A stretch of DNA of 64,000 nucleotides, taken from contig JANFNE010000002.1 of assembly GCA_024867545.1 (NCBI GenBank), forward strand, positions 248,001 through 312,000, in the 5' to 3' direction. Both the position numbers and the translations under genes were made by a program. The notes beneath the pieces were generated by a model. The model worked only from the letters and a program-made list of their open reading frames with translations. It had not been told where the DNA came from and did no database searches. Shown piece by piece: positions 31,837 through 42,506 of this stretch. This DNA is from Phytopythium helicoides (lineage: Eukaryota; Oomycota; Peronosporomycetes; Pythiales; Pythiaceae). Positions within the stretch are counted from its first letter, which is position 1. The number at the start of each line of letters is the position of its first letter.

Positions 31837-32599
31837 GGCGAAGCGAATGTGGCGGTGGCGGCGGCCGGCCGCATGCGCGGGCGGGGCTGGCCGTGTGGAC
31901 CGGCGGCGTGAGCTCACCTTCTGGGCGTCGGTCTGTTCGGGCGGGCGTAGCGTGGCGGGGTTGTACGTATTAGGTTATAAAGGTCGTCCGCATACAAAGA
32001 GGTGTGATTGCGGACGCCAGCCACGTCCGCGGATGCGATATGGGAGGATAGATTCAGTGTTGCGCGCCTGGCGATGTCAAGCGTGGATTTGTGGCTCGCC
32101 AAGCCGCGCGGCTAGGGATCGTGCGGATCCTGAAGCGCTGTGGGGGGCCGCGGCCGGCTGTCCATGCGGGCAGCCACCGTGTGGATCTCGCCTGTGGCCC
32201 GCGGACGACTTGGGCTGCTTGAGGGAGTGGCTTGGCCATCGGCCGCGGATGCGGATGGCATCGTGAGCTTTGCAGTCGGTTGGTGCGGGTCCGCCGCGTT
32301 AGTCATGCCATCCGCAGCTGGCCGACGCGGCCGGACGCTTTTGGATAACGGGTCACAGCTGCTGCAGCCACAGTGGGGACGCGTGGACGGCTGCCTTGCG
32401 CGGAACGAGGCTTCTGCGCCATGTGAGACCAGCTTTTTTCAATCGCTGACACGCATCCTCAGCTTCAACAGCAACGTGGACAGCCTGCAGGTACACTTCG
32501 ACGCCCCGCTCTTCTACAGTCGCTGATCGATGGGGATGGGTGTATTGATGCATTGGTGAACGAAAGTCTATCTACAGGTGTATGATGAGTACCGGTCGC
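31837..32599. other. GC-rich intergenic region with GCGGATG/GCGGACG hexamers and one doubtful ORF
   Basis: 763 bp. Many copies of GCGGATGC or GCGGACGC (for example near 32025-32040 and 32240-32260) are present; the same words recur near 42300-42355. One plus-strand frame, 32140-32526, encodes 128 residues ending FFQSLTRILSFNSNVDSLQV..., which reads protein-like at its end but has no recognisable domain. I leave it as possible only. Confidence 0.3.
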
Positions 32600-33847
32600 T
32601 CAGTCGGTGTGGAAGACGACCTTGGCCGCCTCGTAGCTTGAGATCATGATGGCGCAGGCGGGCGCCACCTTGATGACCCGCGGAGCGAGACCCGCCATGA
32701 GACCGGAGACGCCTTCGGCTCGAGCTGTTTGCACGAGAACCTTCACGAGTCCCAGATGGGCCGCGGAGTGGCCCGAGGGGTGCACCGAAGGATAGGACGC
32801 GAGCTGTGCTCGGGTCTTGACGACGTCAAATGGATGCGTCACGACTGTGGCGAGCACACCTGCTGCAACTCCGGACGCAAACGCAACACCAACTCGGGCA
32901 CGAGTGCTGTGATCGGACCCGCTAACTAATGGCAAGAGCGCCGTCTTGCTCGACTCGATGCCCCACCAGTAGACCGCGGAGAACGGGACATCCCGCGCGA
33001 GCGTGGCCCCCAGCCCTGCAAACAATTGTCGCCGGCCGCCTCGCCAAGCCTGAGCCACGTACGTCGAGAACGGATGCGCGTTTGCAACTGCTTGCATTTG
33101 CACGCGGATGAGCTCCATCGGTGAGAAGAGCGTGGTCGATGCCGCTCGGGCAATCGCTCCCGCTGCCATCGCGAACGACCCCGCATGGCTCTGCTCGTAC
33201 GCCGGGAACGAGCGCTTGAATCCGGAGAAGAGAGCTTCATAGGTTGAAAAGTAGATGGCCGTCGACGGGATTGCGACCAGCAGTGTCGGTGGCAGGCCGG
33301 CGTAGAGCGCCAGCGGACCCTCTAGACGCGCAATCTGCGCCATTGTGCGCCACATTTGCGCTCTAGGAGGCTTGGCGGGGGAGTTGTTTGCGCAAAGCTG
33401 GTCTACTGAGCACTTGCAGCGGTGCAGCAGCTCTTCCTTGGGCAGCATCGTGTCCATCAGGCCGTTCGAAAAGGCGTAGTAGGCGCACTATGTGTATCAT
33501 CCAGCGGCTCGTCAGTCGCCAAAGCACACATTGAGCACGCACAGCACGCACAGCACCTCGCGCACGGCAGGAGAGACGTGCATGACAGCCGGCGCCTGCA
33601 CTTGGAGCCTCGTCTTGACCACCTCGAGCGCTGGAGGAGGAGGCCACACGAATGTCAATGGGTGGTGGTCAAGCGCAGTTGGCTGCATTAAACGCACGCG
33701 TGATCTGCTCGCACAGCAGGACACCACGACGGTCAGCACATGAAGAGCTACGTTATCATCATTAACAGCCCATGGGCCACGCACCACGAACGACGTGACG
33801 GCCGCGCCGACCGACGCCGCGAGCGACTTCTTGACCAGGTCGTCCAT
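32600..33847 (-). CDS. Mitochondrial carrier, SLC25A39/SLC25A40 (MTM1) type
   Basis: Three exons, 33781-33847, 33557-33630 and 32600-33487, giving 342 residues. Removing the two introns restores the carrier signature SFVVPLEVVKTRLQVQAP and then CAYYAFSNGLMD. The second and third carrier signatures are SPMELIRVQMQ and HPFDVVKTRAQ. GLPPTLLVAIPSTAIYFSTYE and ARDVPFSAVYWWGIE are characteristic of the SLC25A39/40 subgroup, whose members import glutathione into mitochondria. The protein should span the inner membrane six times. The subgroup call rests on these motif similarities; the substrate is inferred. The start at 33847 is the only ATG that supplies the first helix. Confidence 0.93.
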
Positions 33848-34202
33848 GGTTCGTCTAGCGATGACGTCGAGCGGTTTCTGTCATTCATTCTTGACACGCG
33901 ACTCCGATCTGATCGGATATCTGAGTAGCCGCCATCCCTGTCGCGCGAAGGTCGCAGCAATAGAATCCACCATTCTCACTTGGTTTCACTATGTCTCATC
34001 CCCACATGGGTTCAACCCGCGCTTTTTCCGTGGGGGAGGGGGGGGTCGTCAAACAAGTCAGTCGCGCGGCAATTCACTTGGTTTCACTATACTCCCGCCC
34101 CTTCCAGGGCGAGTCAACCCCTCCAGATAGACGCCCAAGCTCTGGCAGGAAGAAGCGCTCCGTTACCCTGCGCGATAAATAGCTCGCGCGCCCGCTCTGC
34201 AC
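33848..34202. other. Intergenic promoter region with a duplicated TTCACT-type motif
   Basis: 355 bp between divergent genes. It contains two copies of CACTTGGTTTCACTAT (33977-33992 and 34075-34090) and a G-run near 34032-34046. No gene is seen. Confidence 0.5.
33977..34090 (+). repeat. Direct repeat CACTTGGTTTCACTAT, 98-bp spacing
   Basis: Identical 16-mers at 33977-33992 and 34075-34090, each within a TCACTTGG...TTCAC context that resembles a weak oomycete initiator. They lie upstream of the small membrane-protein gene starting at 34203. Confidence 0.7.
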
Positions 34203-35224
34203 ATGATGGAACCGACGTCGACCAGCGCGCTGGGGCAGCCGCCGCTCCCCAGTGCGAATCCCGCCGCGCCCGCCGCCGGTGCGCCTGCCGCGGGGAATCA
34301 GTCGGCTGCAGCCGCCGCTCAGGCCGCCGCTCAGGCCGCCGGGACGGCCATGCTGCGCCAGCTATCGAGCATCCAGATGCCCAAGGCCATCAAGGACAAG
34401 ACGGACGACCTGGAGAAGCGCATCAACGCCACCGACATCGCGCGCATCAACGGCTACATGCGCGTGGTGAACCTCGTGGCGGCCGCGCTGCTGGCCGTCA
34501 CGTGCTTCATCCGCATGTGGGAGAGCCCGAGCTACTCGCACTTTCTCGTCATCATCTACATCATGTGAGTGCGCTCTGCGCTGCTGTGTGAGATGGAGGC
34601 GCTGGACGCAGTGGGAGCCGAGGACCCCCACGCGCACGCTCCCTCTGTCTGGACGCGGCACGCTCTGACACCTACTTTCCACGTTTCTCCGCCGCGGACT
34701 GCAGGATCCTCGCCGCCGGACTCGCCTTCATTGAGAATCATGAGCGCTTCCCGTCGATCGCAGACAAGGTCAAGTACAACTTCGGCTTCATGTTCAGCGC
34801 CAAGGGCAAGGCGGCCTACATCCTTTCGTACGTGCTGCTCTCGTCATGGAACGCCTCGCATGGGAAGCTCTCGACGCTCACGTGTGTGTATGTGCGTAAA
34901 GCATCTCGTTCCTGGCCTTTTCCCAGGGCTGGATCGGCTGTATACTGGGCGGCGCCTTCTTCATTCTTGCGCTGTTTAACTTCTTCCTCATCTACCGAGT
35001 ACGTTCGTCAGTCGTGAGTTCTGCGTGGGAGGGCTCGGTCTAACAGTCTCCGTGCCACGCTACAGCACCCTGCGTACCAGGCGCACATGACCAAGACGGA
35101 GGCCCAGCAGCAGCAGGAGGAGGACCTCGAGGCCATGCCGGAACTGCGCTACAACCAGTCGCAGCCCGCCGTCGTCGCTGTTGCTGCCAGCAGCGGCGCG
35201 GCGACGGCCCACGTCGTAGTCTAA
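34203..35224 (+). CDS. Small multispanning membrane protein, COPI-associated/TVP15-like
   Basis: Four exons: 34203-34564, 34705 to about 34891, 34927-34998 and 35066-35224. An Ala/Pro-rich N-terminus precedes a helical segment (IKDKTDDLEKRINATDIARI) and four hydrophobic stretches: MRVVNLVAAALLAVTCFI, SHFLVIIYIMILAAGLAFIE, AAYILSYVLLSSW and CILGGAFFILALFNFFLIYR. The tail is Gln/Glu-rich. The pattern of four membrane segments with MILAAGLAFIE resembles the COPI-associated/TVP15 family of Golgi membrane proteins; that assignment is from memory of the family pattern and is moderate. The exact exon-2 donor (34885 or 34891) is unresolved. Some genomes start translation at the second Met. Confidence 0.75.
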
Positions 35225-35499
35225 AGTGGTCTGGCAGCGAGCCTCCATTCGCTCGACCTGTGAGCGGATGCAGCTCGCCAAGGTACTAACTAGTAGGACG
35301 GCGTTCGTGTCTTTCGGACGATCGAAAGGCAATGCTCATTTTCATTCATGACGAAACCGCTCGTGTTTGGTGTTGGGGGTGAATCGTTTTCATTTGGTCC
35401 AGAGGGAATACGAAGAAGCGCTCGACGAGCTCCAGCAAGCATGGTGTCGGTGTCCTGCTGGAACTCGAGAGCTCTCTCTGTCACTACCGCGCCAGCTCC

Positions 35500-36322
35500 T
35501 TACTCCTTGGCCTCGCCACCGTGCTGCGCGACAACGCCGTTGCCGTGGTACTTGAGCGTCTTGACCCAGTTGCTGCGGCGGCCCGTCGGGTGTCGGAACT
35601 GCACGCGCGACTTCTTGCCCTCGCGCTTGATCATGTTCTCAATCTCGAGCGGCAGGAAGTTGTGCGAGTAGGAGATCTTGCCACTGAAGTCGCCCACGGG
35701 GGCGGGCTCCTCGACCTCCATCTCCCATCCGTGCTTCTCGGCAAAGTGCACGGCCTCCTCCTTGGTGTCGAACTTGAAGGCGAGCTGGTGGGTCATGTCC
35801 TTGGTGCTCGTCCAGCCCATGAGCGGGTTCTCCCACGTGCGGTTCGACTCGAAGCGGATCTCCCAGTGCTTGGTGTTGTACGTGCCGCTCTGCATCTGGT
35901 GGCGCGCGGGCTTGGAGATGCGCACCTTGCGGCCGGCCATCCACTCGTTGGTGCCCGACAAGAGCGCCACCTCGCTCGGGTACGGCATGACGTCCTCCTC
36001 GACCGTCGGGAACGCCGCCTCGCTCGCGTGGAACGGCAGCACTGCAGCCAGCCACGCACGCGTACCAGTTAGCTCCCATCCCACACATACACGCGCGCTA
36101 GAGCCACCGGCAGAACCGCCGAGAGGCCGACGCACCCGTGCGCTCCGAGTCGGCCAACTGCTGCTGCTGCAGCTGCTCCATCAGCGCGTTCTCGGCCGCC
36201 TCGGCCGCCGCCTTGGCCGCCGCTTCGGCCGCCGCGTCGTCAGAGAAGAGGCGCGCGGTCACAGCGGCCGGCGCGCGCGCAGCGGCGCGAGGAGTCGAGC
36301 GGAGCACCACGCGCAGAGCCAT
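35500..36322 (-). CDS. NDUFS4: Mitochondrial complex I subunit NDUFS4 (18 kDa)
   Basis: Two exons, 36136-36322 and 35500-36041, encoding 242 residues; the 94-nt intron joins SERT to VLPFHASEAAF. The N-terminus is Arg/Ala-rich (MALRVVLRSTPRAAARAPA), a clear mitochondrial presequence, followed by an Ala-rich helical spacer. The conserved NDUFS4 core is present: VRISKPARHQMQSGTYNTKH, WEIRFESNRTWENPLMGWTS, KEEAVHFAEKHGWE and NWVKTLKYHG. NDUFS4 is an accessory subunit needed to assemble the NADH-binding arm of respiratory complex I. Confidence 0.96.
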
Positions 36323-36655
36323 CGAGAGCAGTCGAGAGGCAATAGAGTCGAGTTTGTTTTCCTCCCCCTCGAGCCAACTTGGACCACCACAAACGCGCCG
36401 GCCATACTCAGCGCGAGATAAACGCACCTGTGTGGTGTGTATACTAATTAATATGGATTATGTATACATGGAGGTTGGTTTGGATAGGTGAGGGAGAGGG
36501 AGGGTGTACTAGAATAGAGAGATTTGTGTTGAATGGGTCGATCAATCACCGCAAAGTGGCGACTTGCGGCGGCATGGGTACAAGACCGAACGACAGGCAT
36601 GTTACAGGCCATCAAAGAGCTCTTTTCGCTTTGCTGCGTGGCGCCGCGGCGGGGG
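36323..36655. other. Short intergenic region
   Basis: 333 bp between NDUFS4 (start side) and the TPP stop, both on the minus strand. AT-rich around 36430-36480. It presumably holds the NDUFS4 promoter. No other feature seen. Confidence 0.5.
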
Positions 36656-37733
36656 TCAGCAGACGCTCGCGACTTCGTCCATTGCTGCCAGCGTCTTGAG
36701 GAAGCGCTCGACCTCGCGCGTGTCCCGCAGCGAGTACAGCGCCGTGGTGGCCGGCAGCTCCGTGGCGTTGCCAGGCAGGTCCACACGCGTGGCCGACGGG
36801 TCGCGGACGATGATGGACACGCCCGTGCCCAGGTCCCGAGCGTTGAGCGCGCTGAAGGCGTCCTCGTCGCTCACGTCGTCGCCCAGGTAGAACGGGACCA
36901 CGTTCTCGGCGTCGAGCCCGAGCGCCGACAGGATGTACATGACGGCGCGGCCCTTGTCCCAGTCCACCTGGAGCATCGGCCGTCGAGGCATCTCGTTAGC
37001 TGCGCAAACTAGTTGTGTGTGTGTGTGGACCGAATCTAGAGGCAACGGACCCGGGGACGAAGCTCAAACACCTTCTTGCCGTGCTTCTTGACCAGTGTCG
37101 GCTCGCGCTCAATGTAGTCGTCCACAATGCGCTCGACCTGAGCCTGCAGTTCAGGTGCGACCTGAAAGTTGGTGTGTTAGTTTGTGATCAAGGGAGCCAC
37201 TACAACAACGCTGTCACGAACGTGGCGGTAGTGGACCGAGACAGCAAGGCGGTTGTCCTCGAGCTCGGCGCCAGCGATCCCGGCAAGCTGCTGTCGGAGG
37301 TCAAGCAGGCACTGCTCTAGAATGGGTCGCATGTGGTCCGCAACTTGGCACGAGATCGGCCGCGTGGACGTCCCCTTGATGTCGAACCCGTGGCTGCCAG
37401 CGTACACGAGGCTGTCGAGCTGCACAAAGTTGTACACCTTTTCCGTCGATCTGCCCGTGACGATAGCCGTCACGAAGCGCGATGACAGGTTCAGCAGCGC
37501 CTCGCGCATGTCTTCCGTCATGAACGCCTCGTCCGGCACGTCCACAATAGGCGACAGCGTCCCATCGTAGTCGAGGAACACCACGGGCGTCTTGCCTACG
37601 CATCACCTTGACCCTTTAGCCACCGGCACCCTCATTCCACCCCACCCCAACACCAACACCAGCACCCACCTGCCAGCTTCTGGCGGATCGAGTCCATGTC
37701 CTCAAACACGTTGGTCGGGTGCAGCACCGCCAT
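36656..37733 (-). CDS. Trehalose-6-phosphate phosphatase (stand-alone)
   Basis: Four exons, 37670-37733, 37210-37595, 37051-37161 and 36656-36967, giving 290 residues. The joins restore family blocks: LAGKTPVVFLDYDGTLSPIV with the HAD nucleophile Asp in DYDGT, VTGRSTEKVYNFV, YAGSHGFDIKG, and ELRPR|VDWDKGRAV across the last intron. The HAD motif GDDVSDEDAF is intact. The enzyme removes phosphate from trehalose-6-phosphate in the last step of trehalose synthesis. It has no synthase domain, unlike the fusion gene 11 kb away. Full HAD motifs indicate an active phosphatase. Confidence 0.95.
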
Positions 37734-38233
37734 GCTCAATCCCCAGCAGCTACAGCTACGAAACGAGTGGACAGCAGCGATTCCTGGACCTGCAGCCGGC
37801 TCGGAGCCCTCGAGACGTCCAGCAGGCGCCACCAACGGCCAGCAGAGTCGCAAGTGACGCCGGCAGCGGCGGCAGGCGAGGCGATGGCCGAGTGCCAGGC
37901 TGGCAGCGGGCGTGAGTGAACAACGAGGGGGTCCGGCAGTTTCAGTATGCGGTGCGTGGCCGGCCGTGGACCAATCGGACGGCGCGGTTGGGCGAGGACG
38001 CGCATCCATTGGCCAATAAAAAAACGAGGCGACTGAATGGTTCGTGTGGCCCACACGCGCTGCGTCCGTAATCAGACTGGCTGCCGATGGCAGGACGCCA
38101 TGCATGGGTTGTCGTTGTTGTTGTTGTCGTGGTTGTCGTGGTTGCCGGACGGTGCTGAGGAGCTTGTGAGTATGTAGAGAGCAGTGAAGTTGCAACTCCA
38201 GTCTTCGATTTGAGAGGTAGATATGCGATCTGG
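37734..38233. other. Intergenic region with CCAAT boxes and a GTTGTT-rich run
   Basis: 500 bp. CCAAT boxes lie near 37971-37976 and 38012-38016 (CCATTGGCCAAT), upstream of the trehalose-phosphate phosphatase. A GTTGTTGTTGTCGTGGTTGT-like simple repeat is near 38108-38142. No gene recognised. Confidence 0.5.
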
Positions 38234-39312
38234 CTACTGGACGAGAGCATCGAAGGCGTCGTCGACTTCGATGGCAAGGATTTCGACCTGAGGCAGAGGT
38301 TCATCAGCTGCGCGGTTGATGACCGTCGCGATGCTTTGTTGTGCGGCTCCGGCGGTGGCTACATCATCATCTTGAGCGATGACGATTATTACAAGTGCTG
38401 TACGTGCTCAGAGCTGCGGTAATGAGTCTGTGGCGAAAGTCTTCGGCGAGAACCTTTGGACGCTCTCAAGAACATCAAGAAGCTCGTCAAACGGCCAAGC
38501 ATCCGAACGAGCGTCAAGTTTGCGATCGGTGTTCGTTGCCATACCCTACGCGATACAAAGCTCTTGCAGCTCGGCCAGCGTCGCGGCACCCGGCGGATCG
38601 TTTTAACTCCTGCGCGCGAGTTTCTGCAAGTCCGATCAAGTCCAGAACGGCTACAATCGAGGCGTGTGTCGAGCGAGCTCTCCTCACTCGCAACCGTTGC
38701 GTGAGGTGCTGCCTTCAAGTTCTCGTGAGCCCATGTGACGAAGCGTGTTATGCAAACGAAAGCAGCCGTGACATATTACTCGCTGGCACGAGTTGCATGG
38801 GTAAACAGCGAATCTCCATGCTCTCCGCTGGATTCTGTCCGCGCTCTCGCTCGCGGTGTAGGACACGACCATCTGCAACCCGGAGCTGTCGATGTCTCTG
38901 TCGCTGCCGTCGGTGCTATGCGTGACAAACTCAGCTTCCAAGTCGAATGCAGCGCATCCTCCAATCCTCGGCGACCGGATTTTCTCCTCGGCACCATCTC
39001 GGTCCGCCCATCGACACCGAGAACAACTTCACCTCAACACCTTGCAGCCCGAGCATGTCGCAGTGCTGCAATGAGCTCGTCGAGCTTCGGTTGACGGGCT
39101 TTAGTCGATTCGACTAGGTCTCTGCCACGCACTTCAAGCTGAAGCTGCTGCAATCCTACGGTACGCGCTCGCAGCCCATCGCCAAGAGACGCCGCCTGCC
39201 AAGGCTCGGCGGCCGCTCGCGCTGCGTGCCATTGCTCGATCGTCCGCGCCCGATCCAAGCCGACGCCGCCTCCTTCCTCGCCTGCTCTGCTTGTCGGCTG
39301 CTCGGCATCCAT
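38234..39312 (-). CDS. Multi-exon gene of unknown function, structure partly resolved
   Basis: Starting at ATG 39312 the frame reads MDAEQPTSRAGEEGGGVGLD and ends LQQLQLE at a GTGCGT donor. A short exon (HCDMLGLQGVE), an exon containing IRSPRIGGCAAFDLEAEF and LQMVVSYTASESADRIQR, and an exon with RSTHASIVAVLDLIGLAETR follow in phase 0 through short introns. Downstream, protein-like segments continue in changing frames (LDARSDAWPFDELLDVLES, then EPLPQVEILAIEVDDAFD up to the TAG at 38234), but I could not join them without breaking a frame. It is either a gene with several very short exons or a partly disrupted gene. No domain recognised. Confidence 0.45.
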
Positions 39313-39516
39313 TGTAGCTAGCTGCCAGGCCTCGTAAGTACGAGCCTGCGACACGTTTGCGCCGCGACAACACCGGCGGTCTCAGCTCCTCGGACGCGCG
39401 GCTCGCCCCGCCCGTCCGCAGTCTCCAAGAGAACCACGCGCGCGTCCGCGTCCACGCCGACGTCTGCGCGCAACCAGGTGCTTCCGTCCGTCGCCGACGC
39501 GCTTGCAGCTCCAGCC

Positions 39517-40815
39517 ATGCACACTGCGCAGGCGCTCGCGAGTTTGCGGCGATCCAAGGTAGTGGACTCGTCCGTCAGCGTCGAGAGCGCGCCTGACGAG
39601 CGCTCCTCGCTGCTGCAGTCCAAGCCGAGCTTCTCGCGGTCCATCTCGTCCTCCAGCATCGGGTCCACTAGCAACCGGAATGCGCCGCAGGGCACGTGGA
39701 AGAGGGATCTCCTGGATACGCGCGCGCTGCTGCTGGGGCAGTACCTGAACCTGCTGCTGCTGTTCGCACCGCTCGCGCTGTGGTCGGCGCTCGGCGGGTG
39801 GGGAGCTGCCTGGGTCTTCGCCTTCAACTTCCTCGTCATGATCCCGCTCGCCAACCTCCTGGGGGAGGCCACCGAGGCGCTCGCGTTCCACACGGGCGAG
39901 ACCATCGGCGGACTCGTCAACGCCACGTTTGGCAACATTGTCGAGGTTGTCGTCGCCGTGCTTGCGCTTGCGGACGGTCAGATCGTCGTCGTGCAAAGCT
40001 CACTCATCGGCTCTGTGCTCTCCAACCTGCTGCTCGTGCTCGGCTGCTCGTTCGTCGCTGGCGGCGCCACCAAGAAGGAGAACCACTTCAATGCTGTCGG
40101 TGCGAGCGCCAACTCGTCGCTGCTCATGCTTGCGAGCCTGGCGATGCTGATTCCGTCGTACATCTTCTACTTCTCCGACCACGACTCGGAGACTGAGCGG
40201 GTGGCCAAGACACTGCTCGTGTCTCGCATCGCCGCGCTCTTCCTTCTCTTCATGTACGCGCAACTGCTCTTCTTCCAGCTCTACACGCACATTGACATGT
40301 TCCAAGAGGACGACGACCCAGACGCGGATGCAGAGAATGTGGGGCTGTCGATGCGTGCATCCACGCTCGTGCTGCTAGTGTCAACAGGACTCGTTGCGAT
40401 TTTCTCCGAGTTCCTTGTGTCGTCCATCGATGGATTTGCGGAGGAGCTGCACATCAGTAAGCCGTTCATCGGCATCATCTTGCTGCCCATCGTTGGTAAC
40501 GCAGTCGAGCATGTGACTGCAGTCAAGGTGGCGCTGAATGACAAGATGGAGCTCGCGATGGGCGTAGCAGTTGGATCGGCCACGCAAGTCTCGCTCTTTG
40601 TCGTGCCTGTCGCAGTGCTTGCTGGCTGGGCAATGGACGAGGCCATGACGCTCGCGTTCCCGCGCTTCGAGATCCTCGTGTACCTCATGGCCATCGTGAT
40701 CGTGTATGCCATCATTGCCGACGGCAAGTCCAACTGGCTCGAGGGCTCCATGTTGCTCACAGCCTACGCGCTGGTCGCCGTCTCGCTCATCTGGGTGCAC
40801 GTGCCCACTAGCTAG
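39517..40815 (+). CDS. Vacuolar Ca2+/H+ exchanger (CAX family)
   Basis: 432 residues, single exon, ATG at 39517. The CaCA/CAX family moves Ca2+ (and sometimes Mn2+) into the vacuole in exchange for protons. A Ser-rich cytosolic N-terminus, which in the family often acts as an autoinhibitor, precedes about 11 membrane helices. The two alpha-repeats carry the ion-binding motifs: GLVNATFGNIVEVVVAVLAL with GNxxE, and PIVGNAVEHVTAVKVA with GNxxEH. An acidic loop (EDDDPDADAEN) separates the halves, as is typical. The length is standard and all key residues are present. Confidence 0.96.
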   Translation: MHTAQALASLRRSKVVDSSVSVESAPDERSSLLQSKPSFSRSISSSSIGSTSNRNAPQGTWKRDLLDTRALLLGQYLNLLLLFAPLALWSALGGWGAAWVFAFNFLVMIPLANLLGEATEALAFHTGETIGGLVNATFGNIVEVVVAVLALADGQIVVVQSSLIGSVLSNLLLVLGCSFVAGGATKKENHFNAVGASANSSLLMLASLAMLIPSYIFYFSDHDSETERVAKTLLVSRIAALFLLFMYAQLLFFQLYTHIDMFQEDDDPDADAENVGLSMRASTLVLLVSTGLVAIFSEFLVSSIDGFAEELHISKPFIGIILLPIVGNAVEHVTAVKVALNDKMELAMGVAVGSATQVSLFVVPVAVLAGWAMDEAMTLAFPRFEILVYLMAIVIVYAIIADGKSNWLEGSMLLTAYALVAVSLIWVHVPTS

Positions 40816-40946
40816 GCAGTCAATAGGACTCTACGGATTTTCGAGTCGTGACAGGAACAACGTGCATGTGCTAAATCCAATTGAAAAAGCTTTGATGAAG
40901 AAGACGAAGCGTGTTCGACTCAATAGGATAGCGTACATTATGATAA

Positions 40947-42287
40947 TTAGTACAGCGTGTGGATTGCCACGCGATGCTTGTGGTTGTTGTTGTAGTTGTT
41001 GAGGTGCTGGAGGTTGTAGTAGCTTACACTCTCAAGCTCGTAACGAGAGCAGGGCACCGGAGACACGGACGGCGACACGGACAACGTTGAGCACATGGAA
41101 GGGTTGGTCGAGGCCTGGAACGCCTCGCGGCGAAGCGTGGTGACGCACTCGCCGCAGATGCGGCGCTTGTCAACCATGCCGATACGCTCCTCGACCTCAT
41201 GAAGTCCAGCACAGCTGCCACACATAGTCAGCCCGCAGAGTGTGCACTCGTGGCGACGCTTCTTGCTGAGCATGAGTAGCGCACCGGAGGACAGTGGCTC
41301 GCTGCATGCGGCACACGCGTCCATGTCCGCGCCGATGTTGAGGCTGCGGGTGCTGTTGAACGCCAAATCGGTCGTTGAGGCGATCGTGGAGCCGTCATCG
41401 TCGATCGAGTCGGCGTACGCCTGCTGAGCGCCAAAGCGGCGGCGGACAGCAATGGCGCCGATCTTCGGCAGCAACTTGGCGAGCTTGAGCAGTCCGTTGG
41501 ACGGGACTTCCTTGATAATCGATTCGGCGGGCTCGAGCATCGCTCCGTAGTAGAAGATGCGCGTGCACTGGGCAGCAGGCTTCTCGACGAGTTCATAGCC
41601 GACGAACACGTCGCCGGCACCCGTGAGCCGTCCCTGGGAGTCGCGGCGGAGCGACTGGATCACACGGACGACGCGTCCGCGCGCTTGGTCAACGTCCACA
41701 AAGTCGAGCAGCTCGACGGAGCGCTCGGTGAGCGGCAGAGCGAGCGGCCCCAAGTTGGCTCGCAGGCGAAACATTTTGGTGGTCAAGTGCTGGCCTTCCC
41801 GGTCGGTCGGGAGCTCGCGCAACGTGACGCCGTAGGCGAACGCATCGCCCAGCAGAGCCACAAGCGTCGCGTTGAGCTCATCGCTGTGGTCGCTGGACAG
41901 CACCGCGGACAGCTCGGCCACGCTGCACGGCAGCGATGTGGACGCGACGACGCGGTACTCTCCTCGCGGAGACCGGCGGTCGAAGACCATCTCGGTAGCG
42001 GACGTGCGTCGCTGCTTCCAGTCGGCCGAGTCGGTCGGCGCGCTGCGAGCGGCCAGCAATCGCTGCTGCGCGTCCACTGCGAGCGTCCACAGCTTGTCGT
42101 CGTCGTCCACAGCCGTTCCAGTTGTGGACGTGGCTGTGGACGAGAACATGGGCGACCGCATGGGCGCGGACGAGTAGGAGGAGGCCAGGCACACGAACGG
42201 GCTGCGGGCGGACACGCCGCCTTGAGGAGGAACGCTGTCGGGCCGGCGGCCAAGACCGTCCATGGTCGTGTCACGCGGCCGGCGCAT
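40947..42287 (-). CDS. START-like plus FYVE-like zinc-finger protein (paralog 1)
   Basis: 446 residues from ATG 42287; MDGLGRR at 42263 is an alternative start. The middle resembles the START-like lipid-binding region common in oomycete proteins (YRVVASTSLPCSVAELSAVL, then LLDFVDVDQARGRVVRVIQS, GDVFVGYELVEK). The C-terminal third holds a FYVE-type zinc finger: CAACSEP, KKRRHECTLCGLTMCGSCAG and RRICGECV. Eight Cys/His-type ligands are visible, but the classical RRHHCR phosphoinositide motif is KKRRHEC, so PI3P binding is uncertain. Oomycetes have many such proteins. It shares this architecture with the gene at 44610-45962. Confidence 0.88.
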   Translation of the reverse strand: MRRPRDTTMDGLGRRPDSVPPQGGVSARSPFVCLASSYSSAPMRSPMFSSTATSTTGTAVDDDDKLWTLAVDAQQRLLAARSAPTDSADWKQRRTSATEMVFDRRSPRGEYRVVASTSLPCSVAELSAVLSSDHSDELNATLVALLGDAFAYGVTLRELPTDREGQHLTTKMFRLRANLGPLALPLTERSVELLDFVDVDQARGRVVRVIQSLRRDSQGRLTGAGDVFVGYELVEKPAAQCTRIFYYGAMLEPAESIIKEVPSNGLLKLAKLLPKIGAIAVRRRFGAQQAYADSIDDDGSTIASTTDLAFNSTRSLNIGADMDACAACSEPLSSGALLMLSKKRRHECTLCGLTMCGSCAGLHEVEERIGMVDKRRICGECVTTLRREAFQASTNPSMCSTLSVSPSVSPVPCSRYELESVSYYNLQHLNNYNNNHKHRVAIHTLY

Positions 42288-42506
42288 GGTGGACGAGTGC
42301 GGACGCGCGGGCAAATGAGAGACTGCGGATGCCGACGCGGATGCGGATGCGCGGCCGGGAAGTAGGTATCATCCGTGTAGCCGCCCGTCTGCCTACGGTA
42401 CGGGCCGCGTCTGCGGACGGCAAGTGGCCGGACTGCAAGCCGAGAGGTGGCCAGCGGCCGGGAGGAACTGCAACTGTGAAGGACTTGGTGTTTGTATGTG
42501 GATAGT

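Noticed and set aside
32140..32526. 128-codon plus-strand frame as a real gene
   Set aside because: Only the last 30 residues look protein-like; no homology or splice support, so it is mentioned but not called.
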